Assembly: GCA_003725745.1 (NCBI GenBank)
Contig: RHDP01000001.1
Location: 6,551,501-6,615,500 of the forward strand
Direction: 5' to 3'
Length of the DNA: 64,000 nt
Source: Streptomyces sp. I6
GTDB taxonomy: Bacteria; Actinomycetota; Actinomycetes; Streptomycetales; Streptomycetaceae
Positions within the stretch are counted from its first letter, which is position 1, and the number at the start of each line of letters is the position of its first letter. The notes beneath the pieces are model-generated. The model saw only the letters and a program-made list of their open reading frames with translations. It was not told where the DNA came from and ran no database searches. Shown in pieces: positions 8,547 through 17,753 of this stretch. The position numbers and the translations under genes are program-made.

Positions 8547-9577
8547 TCAGGCGGAGCCGTGCCCGCACCGTGCATCCCGCGGCGCCCGGTCCGTGGGCAG
8601 GGCGGTGAGCAGCTCCCGTTCGTCGGCGGCGTCGAGTCCGGCACGGCGCTCCCGGTCGAGACCCTGTTCGCGCTCCCACACCAGCAGGTCGGCCAGCAGT
8701 TCCCGCCGCGACCGGTGGCGCAGCCCCACGGCACGGGCCGCGGTCCCGCTCCGCGCGGAGAAGCCCTCCCAGCCCGGCTCGTCCAGCCACATCGGCAGGG
8801 ACCGGGGGCCCATGAACCCGGCCACGTCGTGGGCGCGCAGCCATGCCCCGTCTGCGGTGACCACGGGCCCGGTGTGCCCGCCGGCGGCGCGGGACAGCTC
8901 GATCCACTCCCCGAACGGGACCACCGGCCCCACCGCGTCGTACGTGCCGGTCGTCCCCCGCTCGGCGGTGTCGAGGAGCCAGCCGGCGAGGTCGCGGACG
9001 TCGACCGTCTGGGTGGGAACGCTCCTGCCGTGGGGTACCAGCATCGGCTCCCGGGGCCCGCGCGCCGCCCGGGCCACCCAGTAGCCCGAGCGTCCGGTGT
9101 GGTCACCGGGGCCGCCGACGAGACCGGCGCGCGCGATCAGGAGGCGGTCGCCCACGGCGGCCGCCGAAGCCTGCTCGCAGGCGGCTTTCGCCTCGCCGTA
9201 GAGTGCGCGGTCCACCTCGTCCCGCTCCGTCGGGGGAGCAGCGCGGCCGATTCGTCCGCGCCGACGTCGCCGTGCGAGGCGTAGGCGCTGACGGAGGAGA
9301 CGTACGTCCAGTGGCGGGCCCCGGCGGCCACGGCGTCCAGGGCTCCGCGGACGAAGCCCGGCTGCCACGACACCTCGAAGACCGCGTCCCACTCGCGGTC
9401 GCGCAGCGGCTCGTACGCGGAGGGGGCGCGCCGGTCGGCCACGACCAGTCGCGCCCCGTCCGCGACAGGTCCGCTCTCGCCCCGGGCGAGGCAGGTCACC
9501 CGATGGTCGCGCTCGACCGCCTGTGTCGACAACTCGCGGCCCAACCAGGCCGTTCCACCCAGCACCAGAATCTCCAT
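8547..9577 (-). CDS. NAD-dependent epimerase/dehydratase family protein (apparent -1 frameshift)
   Basis: Short-chain (extended) Rossmann protein. The start ([20 protein letters not shown]) carries the GxxxxxG dinucleotide loop; the SYK-type region has [12 protein letters not shown] followed, in the next frame, by [18 protein letters not shown] with the Tyr-x-x-x-Lys catalytic pair (YGEAK). The break lies in a C-run (9232-9236 on the plus strand): adding one C joins ADESAALLP to PTERDEVD without loss. The span of 1031 bases is one short of a multiple of three; repaired length is 343 aa. The C-terminal part ([16 protein letters not shown]) is typical of isoflavone-reductase/mycofactocin-like epimerases. 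Substrate unknown. Confidence 0.82.
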
Positions 9578-9750
9578 GCGGCCACCCAAACACCCGTTCG
9601 CCCGCGTGACCGGCGGGTTCGCGCAGAGCGGAGCGGGGACCCGGGCGCCGGCACCGGCGGGCCCGCCCGGGCGGTGCGCGCCCCAACGGGTCCTGCCCGA
9701 CGGGCCCTCGTCGTCCCCCGGAGCCCCTCCGCGGAGGAGGCCCCGCACGG

Positions 9751-10577
9751 TCAGCCCGGTCCCTCCGGTGGTTCCGGCACCTCCTGGCGCTCGAGGCGCT
9801 CCAGCAGCGCCGGCAGATCGGCGAAGGAGTCCAGGACGTGGTCCGGGGTCCCCGACGCGTCCCGGTGCGCCCCGGGCCGGTACTTGCCCGTCCGGACCAG
9901 AACCCCGGTGAGTCCCCGGCGCTGGGCCGCGAGGACGTCGGACTCGATGTCGTCGCCCACCATGAGCGCCCCGGCGGGATCGGCGCCCAGACGGTCCAGG
10001 GCCGTGGCGAAGAAGGCCCCCGACGGCTTGCCGAGTACCACCGCCTCGATTCCGGCGGCAGCCTCGAGGCCCGCCAGGAACGCGCCCGAGTCGAGTCGGA
10101 GCCCCGCCTCGGTCCGCCAGTACAGGTTGCGGTGCATCGCGACCAGCCGTGCACCGCGCTGGAGATGGGCGAAGGCCCGGTTCAGCGCGGCGTAGCCGAA
10201 CTCGGGGCCCGCGCCGCCGACGACGACCACGTCCGCGGGTTCGCCGTCCTCGGGACCCATGACGGTGACGCCTTCGAGATCCCCGCGATGTCACCGCTGT
10301 TGAGCAGCAGGCAGCGCGCTCCCGGGAAGTGCGCGGCGAGATACGCGCCGGTCGCCGCGGGCGCCGTGAGGATGTCCTCCGCGGTCACCGGGAAGCCGGC
10401 ACCGGCCAGCGCGTCTGCGAGGGACGCGCGGGTGCGCGACGTGGTGTTGGTGACCAGGGCCAGCGGCACGCCCCGCTCCCGCAGGTGCTCCATCGCCGCG
10501 ACCGCTCCCGGCAGGGGCTTGAGGGAGACGGTGAGCACACCGTCGATGTCGATCAGTACCGCGTCGGCCCGTCGCAT
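9751..10577 (-). CDS. HAD-IIA family phosphatase (NagD-like; apparent -1 frameshift)
   Basis: Haloacid-dehalogenase superfamily phosphatase of the NagD/PGP type. Motif I is LIDIDGVL (nucleophile Asp and second Asp), motif [11 protein letters not shown], motif [18 protein letters not shown]. The N-terminal frame ends in an abnormal tail after [10 protein letters not shown]; the next frame starts [19 protein letters not shown] and continues to 9751. One G missing from the 4-base run at 10281-10284 accounts for this. Span 827 bases, about 275 aa when repaired, the normal size for the family. It follows an isolated promoter region and reads in the same direction as the epimerase, 173 bases away. 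Confidence 0.83.
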
Positions 10578-10684
10578 GGCACCGACCGTACCCGCGGGCG
10601 GGGACGGGGCAGTGCGGCACGGGCCGCGGTGCGAGACCGGCTCGGGGGTACGGGCCCGCACCGCGGCGTCCGGGATGCCGCCGC

Positions 10685-11923
10685 TCAGGTGGCGGCGGGT
10701 TCGAGCACGACCGGCAGCTCGGTGAGGCCGCGGAAGGCCGGGAACGGCACCTCCATCCACGCCGCCCCGGCCCGCGGGTCGGCCAGCTCGATCCTCGGGA
10801 ACCGGGCGAACAGGCCGTTCAGCGCCAGTTGCGTCTCCAGCCGGGCCAGCGGCGCCCCCAGGCAGTAGTGACCGCCGTGCCCGAAGCCGATGTGTGCGGC
10901 GGTGCCCTGGCGGCGCACGTCGAACACGTCCGGGTCCTCGAACTTCAGCGGGTCGCGGTTGGCGGAGAGGAGCGAGATCTGCACCAGCGCGCCCTTCGGG
11001 ATCCGGGTGCCGCCGATCTCCATGTCCTCGGTCGCGTACCGGAAGGTGGCGCTCTCGACCGAGCCGTCGAATCGGACCAGCTCCTCCACCGCCGGGCCGA
11101 TCAGCTCCGGGTCCTCCCGCACGGCGCGGAGCTGCGCGGGGTCGGCGAGGAAGTGGTACACGGCGTTGCCGATGAGGTACGCGGTCGTCTTGTGGCCCGC
11201 GAACATCAGCAGGAAGGCCGTGGAGACCAGTTCGCTGCCGGTCAGCCCGCCCTCCTGGTCCTGGGTCGCGGCGAGCGCGCTGAGCAGGTCGTCACCCGGA
11301 CGGCCGCGCTTGCGGGCGATGAGTTCGGTGAAGTAGGCGTGGAGGTCCTCCTCCGCCTGCTGCTGGGCCCGCTTGAACTCCTCGCCGAAGCCGGTCTGCG
11401 CCACCGTCGTGGACAACTCCTGCATCAGCGACCGCTCCTCGGGCGGTACGCCGAGCAGTTCGCAGATCACCGTGATCGGCACCGGGAAGGCGAACGCCGG
11501 CAGCAGGTCGAACGGCTCCCCGGCCGGGCACGCGTCCAGGAGCCGGTCCACGATGTCCTGGATCTTCGGCCGGAGGGCCTCGACCCGGCGAGGGGTGAAC
11601 TCGGAGTTGACGAGCTTGCGCAGCCGGGTGTGCTTGGGCGGGTCGGAGTTGAGCATGTTGTCGTCCAGCGCCACCGACGAGTCGCCGAAGATCCTCCGGT
11701 ACGCGTCCATGGCCCCGTACATGTCCTTGCTCAGCCGGGGGTCCGACAGCGCCGCGCGGGCGTCCTCGTACCGGGTGATCAGGTACGTCTCGATGCCGTG
11801 CGGGGGTGTCATCGGGCAGACGGGACTGGTGTCCCGCAGGTGCGCGTACACCGGGTGGGGGTTCCGGCGGAACTCGGCGGTGCACCGCTCGGCTGCGGCG
11901 ACGGGGTCGTGCGTCGTGGTCAC
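10685..11923 (-). CDS. cytochrome P450 with atypical AGHKTT I-helix motif
   Basis: 412-aa class I bacterial P450. Seen are the ExxR helix (ELVRFDGSVE), the aromatic PERF-like region (DRDP replaced by NRDPLKFEDPDVFDV) and the haem-binding loop FGHGGHYCLGAPLAR with the cysteine ligand. The I-helix reads FAGHKTTAYL: the acidic residue of the usual AGx(D/E)T motif is Lys. Start GTG at 11923 overlaps the stop of the amidohydrolase (GTGA), making it the last gene of the four-gene operon that begins at 14163. Needs ferredoxin and reductase from elsewhere; none is in the operon. Likely role is oxidation of an operon-specific intermediate. Confidence 0.9.
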   Translation of the reverse strand: MTTTHDPVAAAERCTAEFRRNPHPVYAHLRDTSPVCPMTPPHGIETYLITRYEDARAALSDPRLSKDMYGAMDAYRRIFGDSSVALDDNMLNSDPPKHTRLRKLVNSEFTPRRVEALRPKIQDIVDRLLDACPAGEPFDLLPAFAFPVPITVICELLGVPPEERSLMQELSTTVAQTGFGEEFKRAQQQAEEDLHAYFTELIARKRGRPGDDLLSALAATQDQEGGLTGSELVSTAFLLMFAGHKTTAYLIGNAVYHFLADPAQLRAVREDPELIGPAVEELVRFDGSVESATFRYATEDMEIGGTRIPKGALVQISLLSANRDPLKFEDPDVFDVRRQGTAAHIGFGHGGHYCLGAPLARLETQLALNGLFARFPRIELADPRAGAAWMEVPFPAFRGLTELPVVLEPAAT

Positions 11924-12944
11924 GGACGGCTCCTGAGGTCGAAGAGGGCCTCGGCGTTGCCGCCGAGGATGCGCTGCTGGGCCGCCCTGTCGACGGGCAG
12001 CTTCTCGATCATGCGGATGAGGTCCTCGAGGGGCACCGACAGCGGGGGCGAGTCGGTGCCGAAGAGCATCCGCTCGGGCCCGAGTACCTCCGCGTTGAGG
12101 CTCAGGTGCGCCGGGCTGAACGGGCTGGTGTCGACGTACATGCGGCGCAGTGCGGCGCCCGGGTCGGGCGACGCCTGGACGGTCGGCTCCGGGACCCCCG
12201 CCCGAGGCCGGCCGGACGGAGGCCGTGCGGCCCCCTGCCGGCCGGCCTCCGGCGGGGCGGAGGGCGGCGCGCCCCCGCCCCAGTGCCGGGGGCGTGCCGC
12301 CATCTGGAGGCGCTCCGGCAGCAGGGCCATGGCCCCGCCGCCGGTCGCGCCGATCAGCCGCAGACCGGGGTACTTGTCCAGCCACCCCGCGAAAGCGATC
12401 ATGGCCATGCCCATGGTGACGTCGCCGAAACGGCCGATCTGCTCGACGAAGGCGATGTTCTCCACACGCTCCGTGCCGGTCGGTTCGGCCGGCGCGTGCA
12501 CCATGACGGGCACTCCCACCTCGGCGGCCAGCGCGAAGAAGGAGTCCGCCCGCGGCGAGCCGAGCAGCTCGCCGTGCACGCTGGAAGTGGTGATCAGGCC
12601 GACGAAGGCGGGGTCCGCCAGCGTCTCCCGTACCCCTTCCAGATGGTCGTCGTCCCCGAACGGGTTCGCGTACACGTACCCGCGCAACTGGTCCGGGAAC
12701 TCGGTGATCAGGCCCGACATCCACGCGTGGAAGCCACGCAGCCGGTCGCGCGGTTGCTTGTAGTTGTCCACGCCCGGAACCCGCGCCATCGCCCCGGCGC
12801 CGACGGGGCTGCCGATGATGGTGAGGTCGATTCCGGCCTGGGCGCGGGCGGCGAGCATGCCGTCCACGTCGGTCAGGCTGGGGGCATGGGGAAGCGTTCG
12901 GCCGCCTCCGGCGGGGACAGGTGTCCGTGGATGTCGATGATCAT
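11920..12944 (-). CDS. amidohydrolase_2 family (ACMSD-like) protein (apparent -1 frameshift)
   Basis: TIM-barrel metal-dependent hydrolase or decarboxylase of the 2-amino-3-carboxymuconate-semialdehyde decarboxylase type. The true N-terminus MIIDIHGHLSPPEAAERF contains the His-x-His metal motif; further ligands are in VMVHAPAEP and FGTDSPPLS. The start lies in one frame and, after a C-run (12880-12884 on the plus strand) short by one base, the rest (SLTDVDGMLAARAQAG) follows in another. Span 1025 bases, 341 aa when repaired. A Pro/Gly/Ala-rich insertion of about 35 residues precedes ALRRMYVDTSPF. Start overlaps the previous stop (ATGA), stop overlaps the P450 start. Confidence 0.85.
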
Positions 12945-13828
12945 TTGTCGGTTCCCGGTTTCCGTGTGAGGGCGCGGGTGACCGCGGCGCAGTCCTCGTC
13001 ACCGAACCCGTGCTCGGTGGCGCGGACATGGGTCTCCGCGGCCGCCGCGGTGAGCGGCAGGCTCAGGCCGGAGGCTTCGGCCTGCTCCGTTGCGAGCATG
13101 AGGTCCTTGGCCATCAGCCGCAGCCGGAAGTCCGGCTCCTCGAAGCGCCCCGAGGCGAGGCGCCGGGACTTGAACGACATGACCGGTGACGCGAAGCCGC
13201 TGCCCGCTATGGTGCGCAGGACCTGCTTCCGGTCGAGCCCGGAGGCGGCCGCCAGCTCGGCCGCCTCGGCCATCGCCTGCACCTCTATGCCCATCAGCAG
13301 GTTGAGGAGCAGCTTCATCCGCATGCCGGAACCGAGTGCGCCCAGATGGACGACCTCCTTGGCCAGCATCTCCAGCAGCGGCCGACCGTCGGCGAAGACC
13401 CGCTCCTCGCCGCCCACGAACAGGCGCAGTTCGCCGTCGCGGGCGTGGTCGCGGTTGCCGAGCATGCCGACGTCCAGGACGGCGGGCGCGTCCCCGGCGA
13501 GGCGGACGACCTCGTCGGGCGCGACGGTGCTGGCGCAGATCAGCGCGCCGGGGTAGCCGCCCCGGGCCAGGATCCCGTCCGGACCGCGCAGCACGGTCCG
13601 CAGGGCCTCGCCGTCGGCGACGGTGCAGATGGCGGCACTCGTGCCCTCGACCGCCTCGCTCGGGCGGGACGCGGCGAAGGCGCCCGCTCTGGCGAGCGGC
13701 TCGGCACGCTCCGGGGTGCGGTTCCACACCCGTACCTGTATGCCTTGACTGAGGAGGCGTGAGGCCAGGCCGCCGCCCATGGTGCCGAGACCGAGGACGG
13801 CGACGGGGCCGTTCGTGGTGTAGGTCAT
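12941..13828 (-). CDS. NAD(P)-dependent 3-hydroxyisobutyrate dehydrogenase-like reductase
   Basis: 295-aa beta-hydroxyacid dehydrogenase family member. The Rossmann loop GLGTMGGGLASRLL is at residues 13-26, the substrate-binding segment and catalytic lysine region GSGMRMKLLLNLLMG at about 165-180, and the C-terminal helical domain follows (ATEQAEASGLSLPL). Might act as a tartronate-semialdehyde/3-hydroxyacid dehydrogenase, glyoxylate-type or imine reductase; sequence alone does not decide. ATGA overlaps at both ends place it second in the operon. Confidence 0.88.
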   Translation of the reverse strand: MTYTTNGPVAVLGLGTMGGGLASRLLSQGIQVRVWNRTPERAEPLARAGAFAASRPSEAVEGTSAAICTVADGEALRTVLRGPDGILARGGYPGALICASTVAPDEVVRLAGDAPAVLDVGMLGNRDHARDGELRLFVGGEERVFADGRPLLEMLAKEVVHLGALGSGMRMKLLLNLLMGIEVQAMAEAAELAAASGLDRKQVLRTIAGSGFASPVMSFKSRRLASGRFEEPDFRLRLMAKDLMLATEQAEASGLSLPLTAAAAETHVRATEHGFGDEDCAAVTRALTRKPGTDK

Positions 13829-14163
13829 GACGTCTCCTTCACGGTCTCCATGACGACTCGGAACCTCAGGGACTGCGTCGAGTCGACCCACTCGCGGAGC
13901 GGGGCCACCAGGGCACGGTGGTCGTCGCTCTGCTGCCAGGCGAAGAAGTGCTCGGGAGTCTCCCACTCGCTGGTGATCACCCACTGGCGGGAGTCGTCGA
14001 CGGGCTCACCGAGCCGCTCCACGATGTGGCCGGGAGTGCCGGCGACGGACTTCCGGAGCTTGTCGTACATCTCCAGGAACCCCTCTTCGCCGCCCTCGAT
14101 GACCCGGACCGCGAAAACCACGGACAGCCTGTCGTTCTGTCGGCCGTTCTGCACAGTGCCCAT
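13825..14163 (-). CDS. antibiotic biosynthesis monooxygenase (ABM) domain protein
   Basis: 112-aa single ABM ferredoxin-like fold (VVFAVRVIEGGEEGFLEMY... WVITSEWETPEHFFAWQQSD). Such small proteins act as cofactor-free oxygenases, cyclases or haem-degrading enzymes. The first gene of the operon 14163-10685. The start ATG has an excellent AGGAGGAG ribosome site five bases upstream. Its stop overlaps the reductase start (ATGA). Together with an amidohydrolase and a P450 this suggests an oxidative tailoring or aromatic-ring pathway; the substrate is unknown. Confidence 0.87.
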   Translation of the reverse strand: MGTVQNGRQNDRLSVVFAVRVIEGGEEGFLEMYDKLRKSVAGTPGHIVERLGEPVDDSRQWVITSEWETPEHFFAWQQSDDHRALVAPLREWVDSTQSLRFRVVMETVKETS

Positions 14164-14874
14164 GTCTCCTCCTGATGGTGAGAACCGGCGGGACACGCTT
14201 TCTAAGGACTCATGGCCCCTGGGGGGCTGCAACTCCGAATGGCGGACACCCCAATGGGCGCAGGGGGTACCGCTCCGTGATTAGTCCATGCGGGTGAGTG
14301 ACCAGACGGTCCGGGCATCAGGGGCGAGGGGGTTCCGGGACCCCGTGAACCGGGTTGTGTTCCCCCATCGGGCACCGGCCACCACACGGATCGGCGGTCT
14401 GCCCGCCGTTCGGCCGTACGAAAGGCGCCCGATGGCCCAACCACCCGTGCCGCCGATCGGGTGCCTCCGGCCGGGCGGTGGCCGGCGGGACGGTTCCGCC
14501 GGCGGTCTGCGGGCCCGGCCGCCCGAGTCCTTCGCGGGCGCGGTGCGGCCGTTCACCCGTTCACCCGGCGCCACCGAACGGCACCACGGCCGCCGGCTAC
14601 CGGGCGTGCAGGGCTGCGGGGAGGCGGAGCGGGAGGGCGGTGGGCAGCCGGACGTGGCGGTCACGCACCGGGGGACCGGGCGGAGCGGGAGGGCGGTGGG
14701 CAGCCGGACGTGGCGGTCACGCACCGGGGCCGCCCGGGCGCCGGGCGCGCCGCAACCGTGCGCGCCCGTGCGGCGAAGGCGCGGTCCTGCGCACCTCCGC
14801 GCGGCAGCCGGCCGCGGGGCGCCGCCGGGCAGCTCCCGCTCGCCTCGCGCCGGCGGGAGCTGCCCGGGCCGGGT
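14164..14874. other. 710-bp spacer upstream of the ABM-P450 operon
   Basis: Holds the promoter region of the minus-strand operon on its left side and a 56-bp tandem duplication on its right (14623-14729). Open frames are Arg/Pro/Gly low-complexity and have no recognisable domain. TTAGAA-like -10 candidates occur upstream of 14163, but without a convincing -35. No regulator gene is present. Confidence 0.45.
14623..14729 (+). repeat. 56-bp-period tandem duplication
   Basis: A 51-base block occurs twice, at 14623-14673 and 14679-14729, identical as far as I can read, separated by five bases (period 56). It contains GGACGTGGCGGTCACGCACC. Located in the non-coding gap between the operon at 14163 and the phosphoglucomutase gene. 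Confidence 0.88.
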
Positions 14875-16514
14875 TCAGCCGTGCAGCGCCGCCGCCACCA
14901 CGGACCGTGCCTCCTCCTGCACCCGGGCCAGATGACCGGACCCGAGGAACGACTCGGCGTACACCTTGTAGACGTCCTCCGTCCCCGAGGGGCGGGCAGC
15001 GAACCAGGCGTTGGCGGTGCTCACCTTGATGCCTCCGATGGGCGCGCCGTTGCCCGGCGCATGGGTGAGCACGGCGGTGATCGGCTCCCCGGCCAGGGTG
15101 TCCGCGGACACCTGCCCGGGAGAGAGCCGGCTGAGCACGGCCTTCTCCTCACGGGTGGCCGGAGCGTCCACCCGGGCGTAGGCCGGTTCCCCGAACCGCT
15201 CGGTGAGCGAGGCGTAGTGGCGGCTCGGCGACACCCCCGTCACGGCCAGCATCTCGGACGCGAGCAGGGCCAGCACGATGCCGTCCTTGTCGGTCGTCCA
15301 CACCGAGCCGTCGCGGCGCAGGAACGAGGCGCCGGCGGACTCCTCACCGCCGAAACCGAGCGAGCCGTCAAGCAGCCCGTCCACGAACCACTTGAAGCCG
15401 ACCGGCACTTCGCGGAGTTCGCGGCCGAGATCGGCAGCCACCCGGTCGATCATGCCCGAGGACACCAGCGTCTTGCCGACCGCCGCTCCGGCCGGCCACT
15501 GGGCGCGGTGGCGGAAGAGGTACGAGATCGCGGCGGACAGGTAGTGGTTGGGGTTCATGAGCCCGCCGTCCGGGGTCACGATGCCGTGCCGGTCCGCGTC
15601 CGCGTCGTTGCCCGTGGCGACCTGGAACAGGTCGCGCTGCTCGATCAGCGACGCCATCGCGTGGGGGAGGAGCAGTCCATCCGGATCCTGCCGTCCCAGT
15701 CCAGCGTCATGAACCGCCAGGCCGGGTCGGTGAGCGGGTTGACGACGGTCAGATCGAGGCGGTGCTGCTCGGCGATCCGGCCCCAGTACGCGACGGACGC
15801 CCCGCCGAGCGGATCGGCCCCGATGCGCACGCCCGCGGCGCGCACCGCGTCGAGGTCGAGCACCGACGGCAGGTCGGACACGTAGGAGCCCAGGAAGTCG
15901 TACCGCCCGGTCGTCGCGGCGGAGAGCGCCCGCGCCCAGGGGATCCGCCGGACGTCCTTCAGCCCGCCGGTGATGATCTCGTTGGCGCGCTCCTGGATCC
16001 AGCCGGTGGCCTCGGAGCCGGCGGGTCCGCCGTTCGGCGGGTTGTACTTGAAGCCCCCGTCCGACGGCGGATTGTGGGAGGGCGTGACCACCACACCGTC
16101 GGCCGGAGCGGAGTCGCGACCGCGGTTGTGGAGGAGGACGGCGTGCGAGACGGCCGGGGTGGGGGTGTAGCCGTCGGCCTCGTCGATCAGCACGGTGACC
16201 CCGTTGGCGGCGAACACCTCGACGGCCGTCACCTTCGCGGGTTCTGACAGCGCGTGGGTGTCGGCACCCAGGAACAGCGGCCCGTCGATGCCCTGCCGGC
16301 TCCGGTACTCGCAGATCGCCTGGCTGGTCGCGGCGATGTGGTCCTCGTTGAAGGCTGTGGCCAGGGACGATCCGCGATGTCCCGAGGTGCCGAAGGCGAC
16401 CCGCTGGGCGGGGTCCGCCGGGTCGGGGTGCAGGGCGTAGTACGCCGTCACCAGCCGGGGCACGTCGATGAGGTCCTCCGGCCGCGCCGGCTGTCCCGCG
16501 CGCTCGTTCGGCAT
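14875..16514 (-). CDS. pgm: phosphoglucomutase, alpha-D-glucose-specific (apparent -1 frameshift)
   Basis: Interconverts glucose-1-phosphate and glucose-6-phosphate, feeding glycogen, trehalose and cell-wall sugar synthesis. Visible motifs are [12 protein letters not shown] near the N-terminus, the phosphoserine loop [19 protein letters not shown], the metal loop [11 protein letters not shown], and the C-terminal phosphate-binding [15 protein letters not shown]. The frame breaks after MDCSSP and resumes with [12 protein letters not shown]; one C missing from the run at 15663-15667 (plus strand G-run) explains it. Repaired length 546 aa is the usual size for this enzyme. Start [10 protein letters not shown] with a GGAGG-type site. 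Monocistronic, minus strand. Confidence 0.93.
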
Positions 16515-16779
16515 CCGTCCACTCCTCCGTATCGGTCGGGTGCGATCAGGGCAGGTGCCATGATCGCCCGTCAGTAGCCGTTCGTCCGGTTGCCCCACCG
16601 CACCTACGTGCCGGCGGGCGCCCCCAACCGGGCATGCCCAGCGTGCGTGCGTGCACGCGTCCCCGTTCGCGATTCCCCGGAATCCGTCCCGTCTCGTACG
16701 AGGGCCGTCCCGCCCGGAACGTCGTCGGCGCGGGCAAACCGACCGCGGCGGCGTCACCCTGATCGCCTACACTCGCCGG

Positions 16780-17400
16780 ATGGCGAAGTACTTCGACGTC
16801 CATCCCGAGAACCCGCAGCCCCGCACCATCGGCGCCGTGGCGGGAACCATCCGGTCCGACGGCCTGGTCGTGTACCCGACGGACTCCTGTTTCGCCCTGG
16901 GCTGCCGCCTCGGCAGCAGGGACGGCATCAACCGGATCCGCTCGATCCGCAACCTCGACGACCGGCACCACTTCACCCTCGTGTGCCGGGACTTCGCCCA
17001 GCTCGGCCAGTTCGTGCACGTCGACAAGGATGTCTTCCGGGCGGTCAAGGCGACCACCCCCGGCAGCTACACGTTCATCCTGCCGGCGACCAAGGAGGTG
17101 CCGCGCCAGCTGATGCACCCCAGGAAGAAGACGGTGGGCGTGCGCATCCCCGACCATGTCGTCGCGCAGGCACTGGTCGGGGAACTGGGCGAGCCGCTGC
17201 TGTCCAGCACCCTTCTCCTGCCGGGTGAGGAGGAGCCCATGACCCAGGGCTGGGAGATCAGGGAACGGCTCGACCACGTGGTGGACGCCGTGCTCGACTC
17301 GGGGGACTGCGGCACCGAGCCGACCACCGTCATCGACTTCTCCGGCGGCGAACCGGAGATCGTGCGCCGGGGCGCCGGCGACACCTCGCGGTTCGAGTAG
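16780..17400 (+). CDS. YciO/Sua5/YrdC family (threonylcarbamoyl-AMP synthase-like) protein
   Basis: 206-aa YrdC-fold protein. Typical segments: GGTIRSDGLVVYPTDSCF-like opening (TIRSDGLVVYPTDSCFALGC), IRSIRNLDDRHHFTLVC, and PGSYTFILPATKEVPRQL. The KRx3PK signature of the tRNA-modifying YrdC/Sua5 branch is replaced by RSIRNLDD, so it is closer to YciO, whose role is less certain. A TACACT sequence ends seven bases before the ATG at 16780, so transcription may start at or next to the start codon (leaderless); no ribosome site is seen. Confidence 0.85.
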   Translation: MAKYFDVHPENPQPRTIGAVAGTIRSDGLVVYPTDSCFALGCRLGSRDGINRIRSIRNLDDRHHFTLVCRDFAQLGQFVHVDKDVFRAVKATTPGSYTFILPATKEVPRQLMHPRKKTVGVRIPDHVVAQALVGELGEPLLSSTLLLPGEEEPMTQGWEIRERLDHVVDAVLDSGDCGTEPTTVIDFSGGEPEIVRRGAGDTSRFE

Positions 17401-17753
17401 CCGAGGTCCCGCGAGCCGCTCCGGGCGGGCGCCGACCCCGGGCCCGTCTGCCGCTGGGGTCGCGCGCCGACCCCGGGCGGCACCGTGTTCCGCGGCGGGG
17501 AGCGGGGGCCGCATACCGATCCGGGTCCGCATATCGCTCCGGGCCGGCACACCCCTCCGGTCCGCATATCGCTCCGGGTCCGTACACCGCTCCGGGTCCG
17601 TACACCGCTCCGGGCCCGACATTGCTTCGCGTCCGCACGCCGGCCCGGGCACGTACGCCGGCCCGGGCACGTACGCCGGCCCGGGCACGTACGGTCTTCC
17701 GCGGCGCCGATGCGGCCCGAGCGACCGTCCCGCGCCTGCCCTGCCCCGCCCCG
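17401..17753. other. spacer with an 18-bp repeat array
   Basis: Separates the convergent YciO-like gene and the sugar permease. The middle is an 18-bp minisatellite (17511-17688). Two copies of GCGCCGACCCCGGGC flank a region near 17429-17478. No gene or strong hairpin seen. Confidence 0.5.
17511..17688 (+). repeat. 18-bp tandem repeat array, about ten units
   Basis: Ten consecutive units of 17 or 18 bases. The first seven follow GCATATCGCTCCGGGTCC with variation; the last three follow GTACGCCGGCCCGGGCAC. Two units are 17 bases long, one because a GGG is read as GG. Reading the minus strand gives a tripeptide-like pattern, but it is not joined to a gene. Confidence 0.85.

Noticed and set aside
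17511-17688. Repeat-containing protein gene on the minus strand
   Set aside because: Open frames through the array have no start with ribosome site and belong to no family; unit lengths vary by one base, which would shift the frame.
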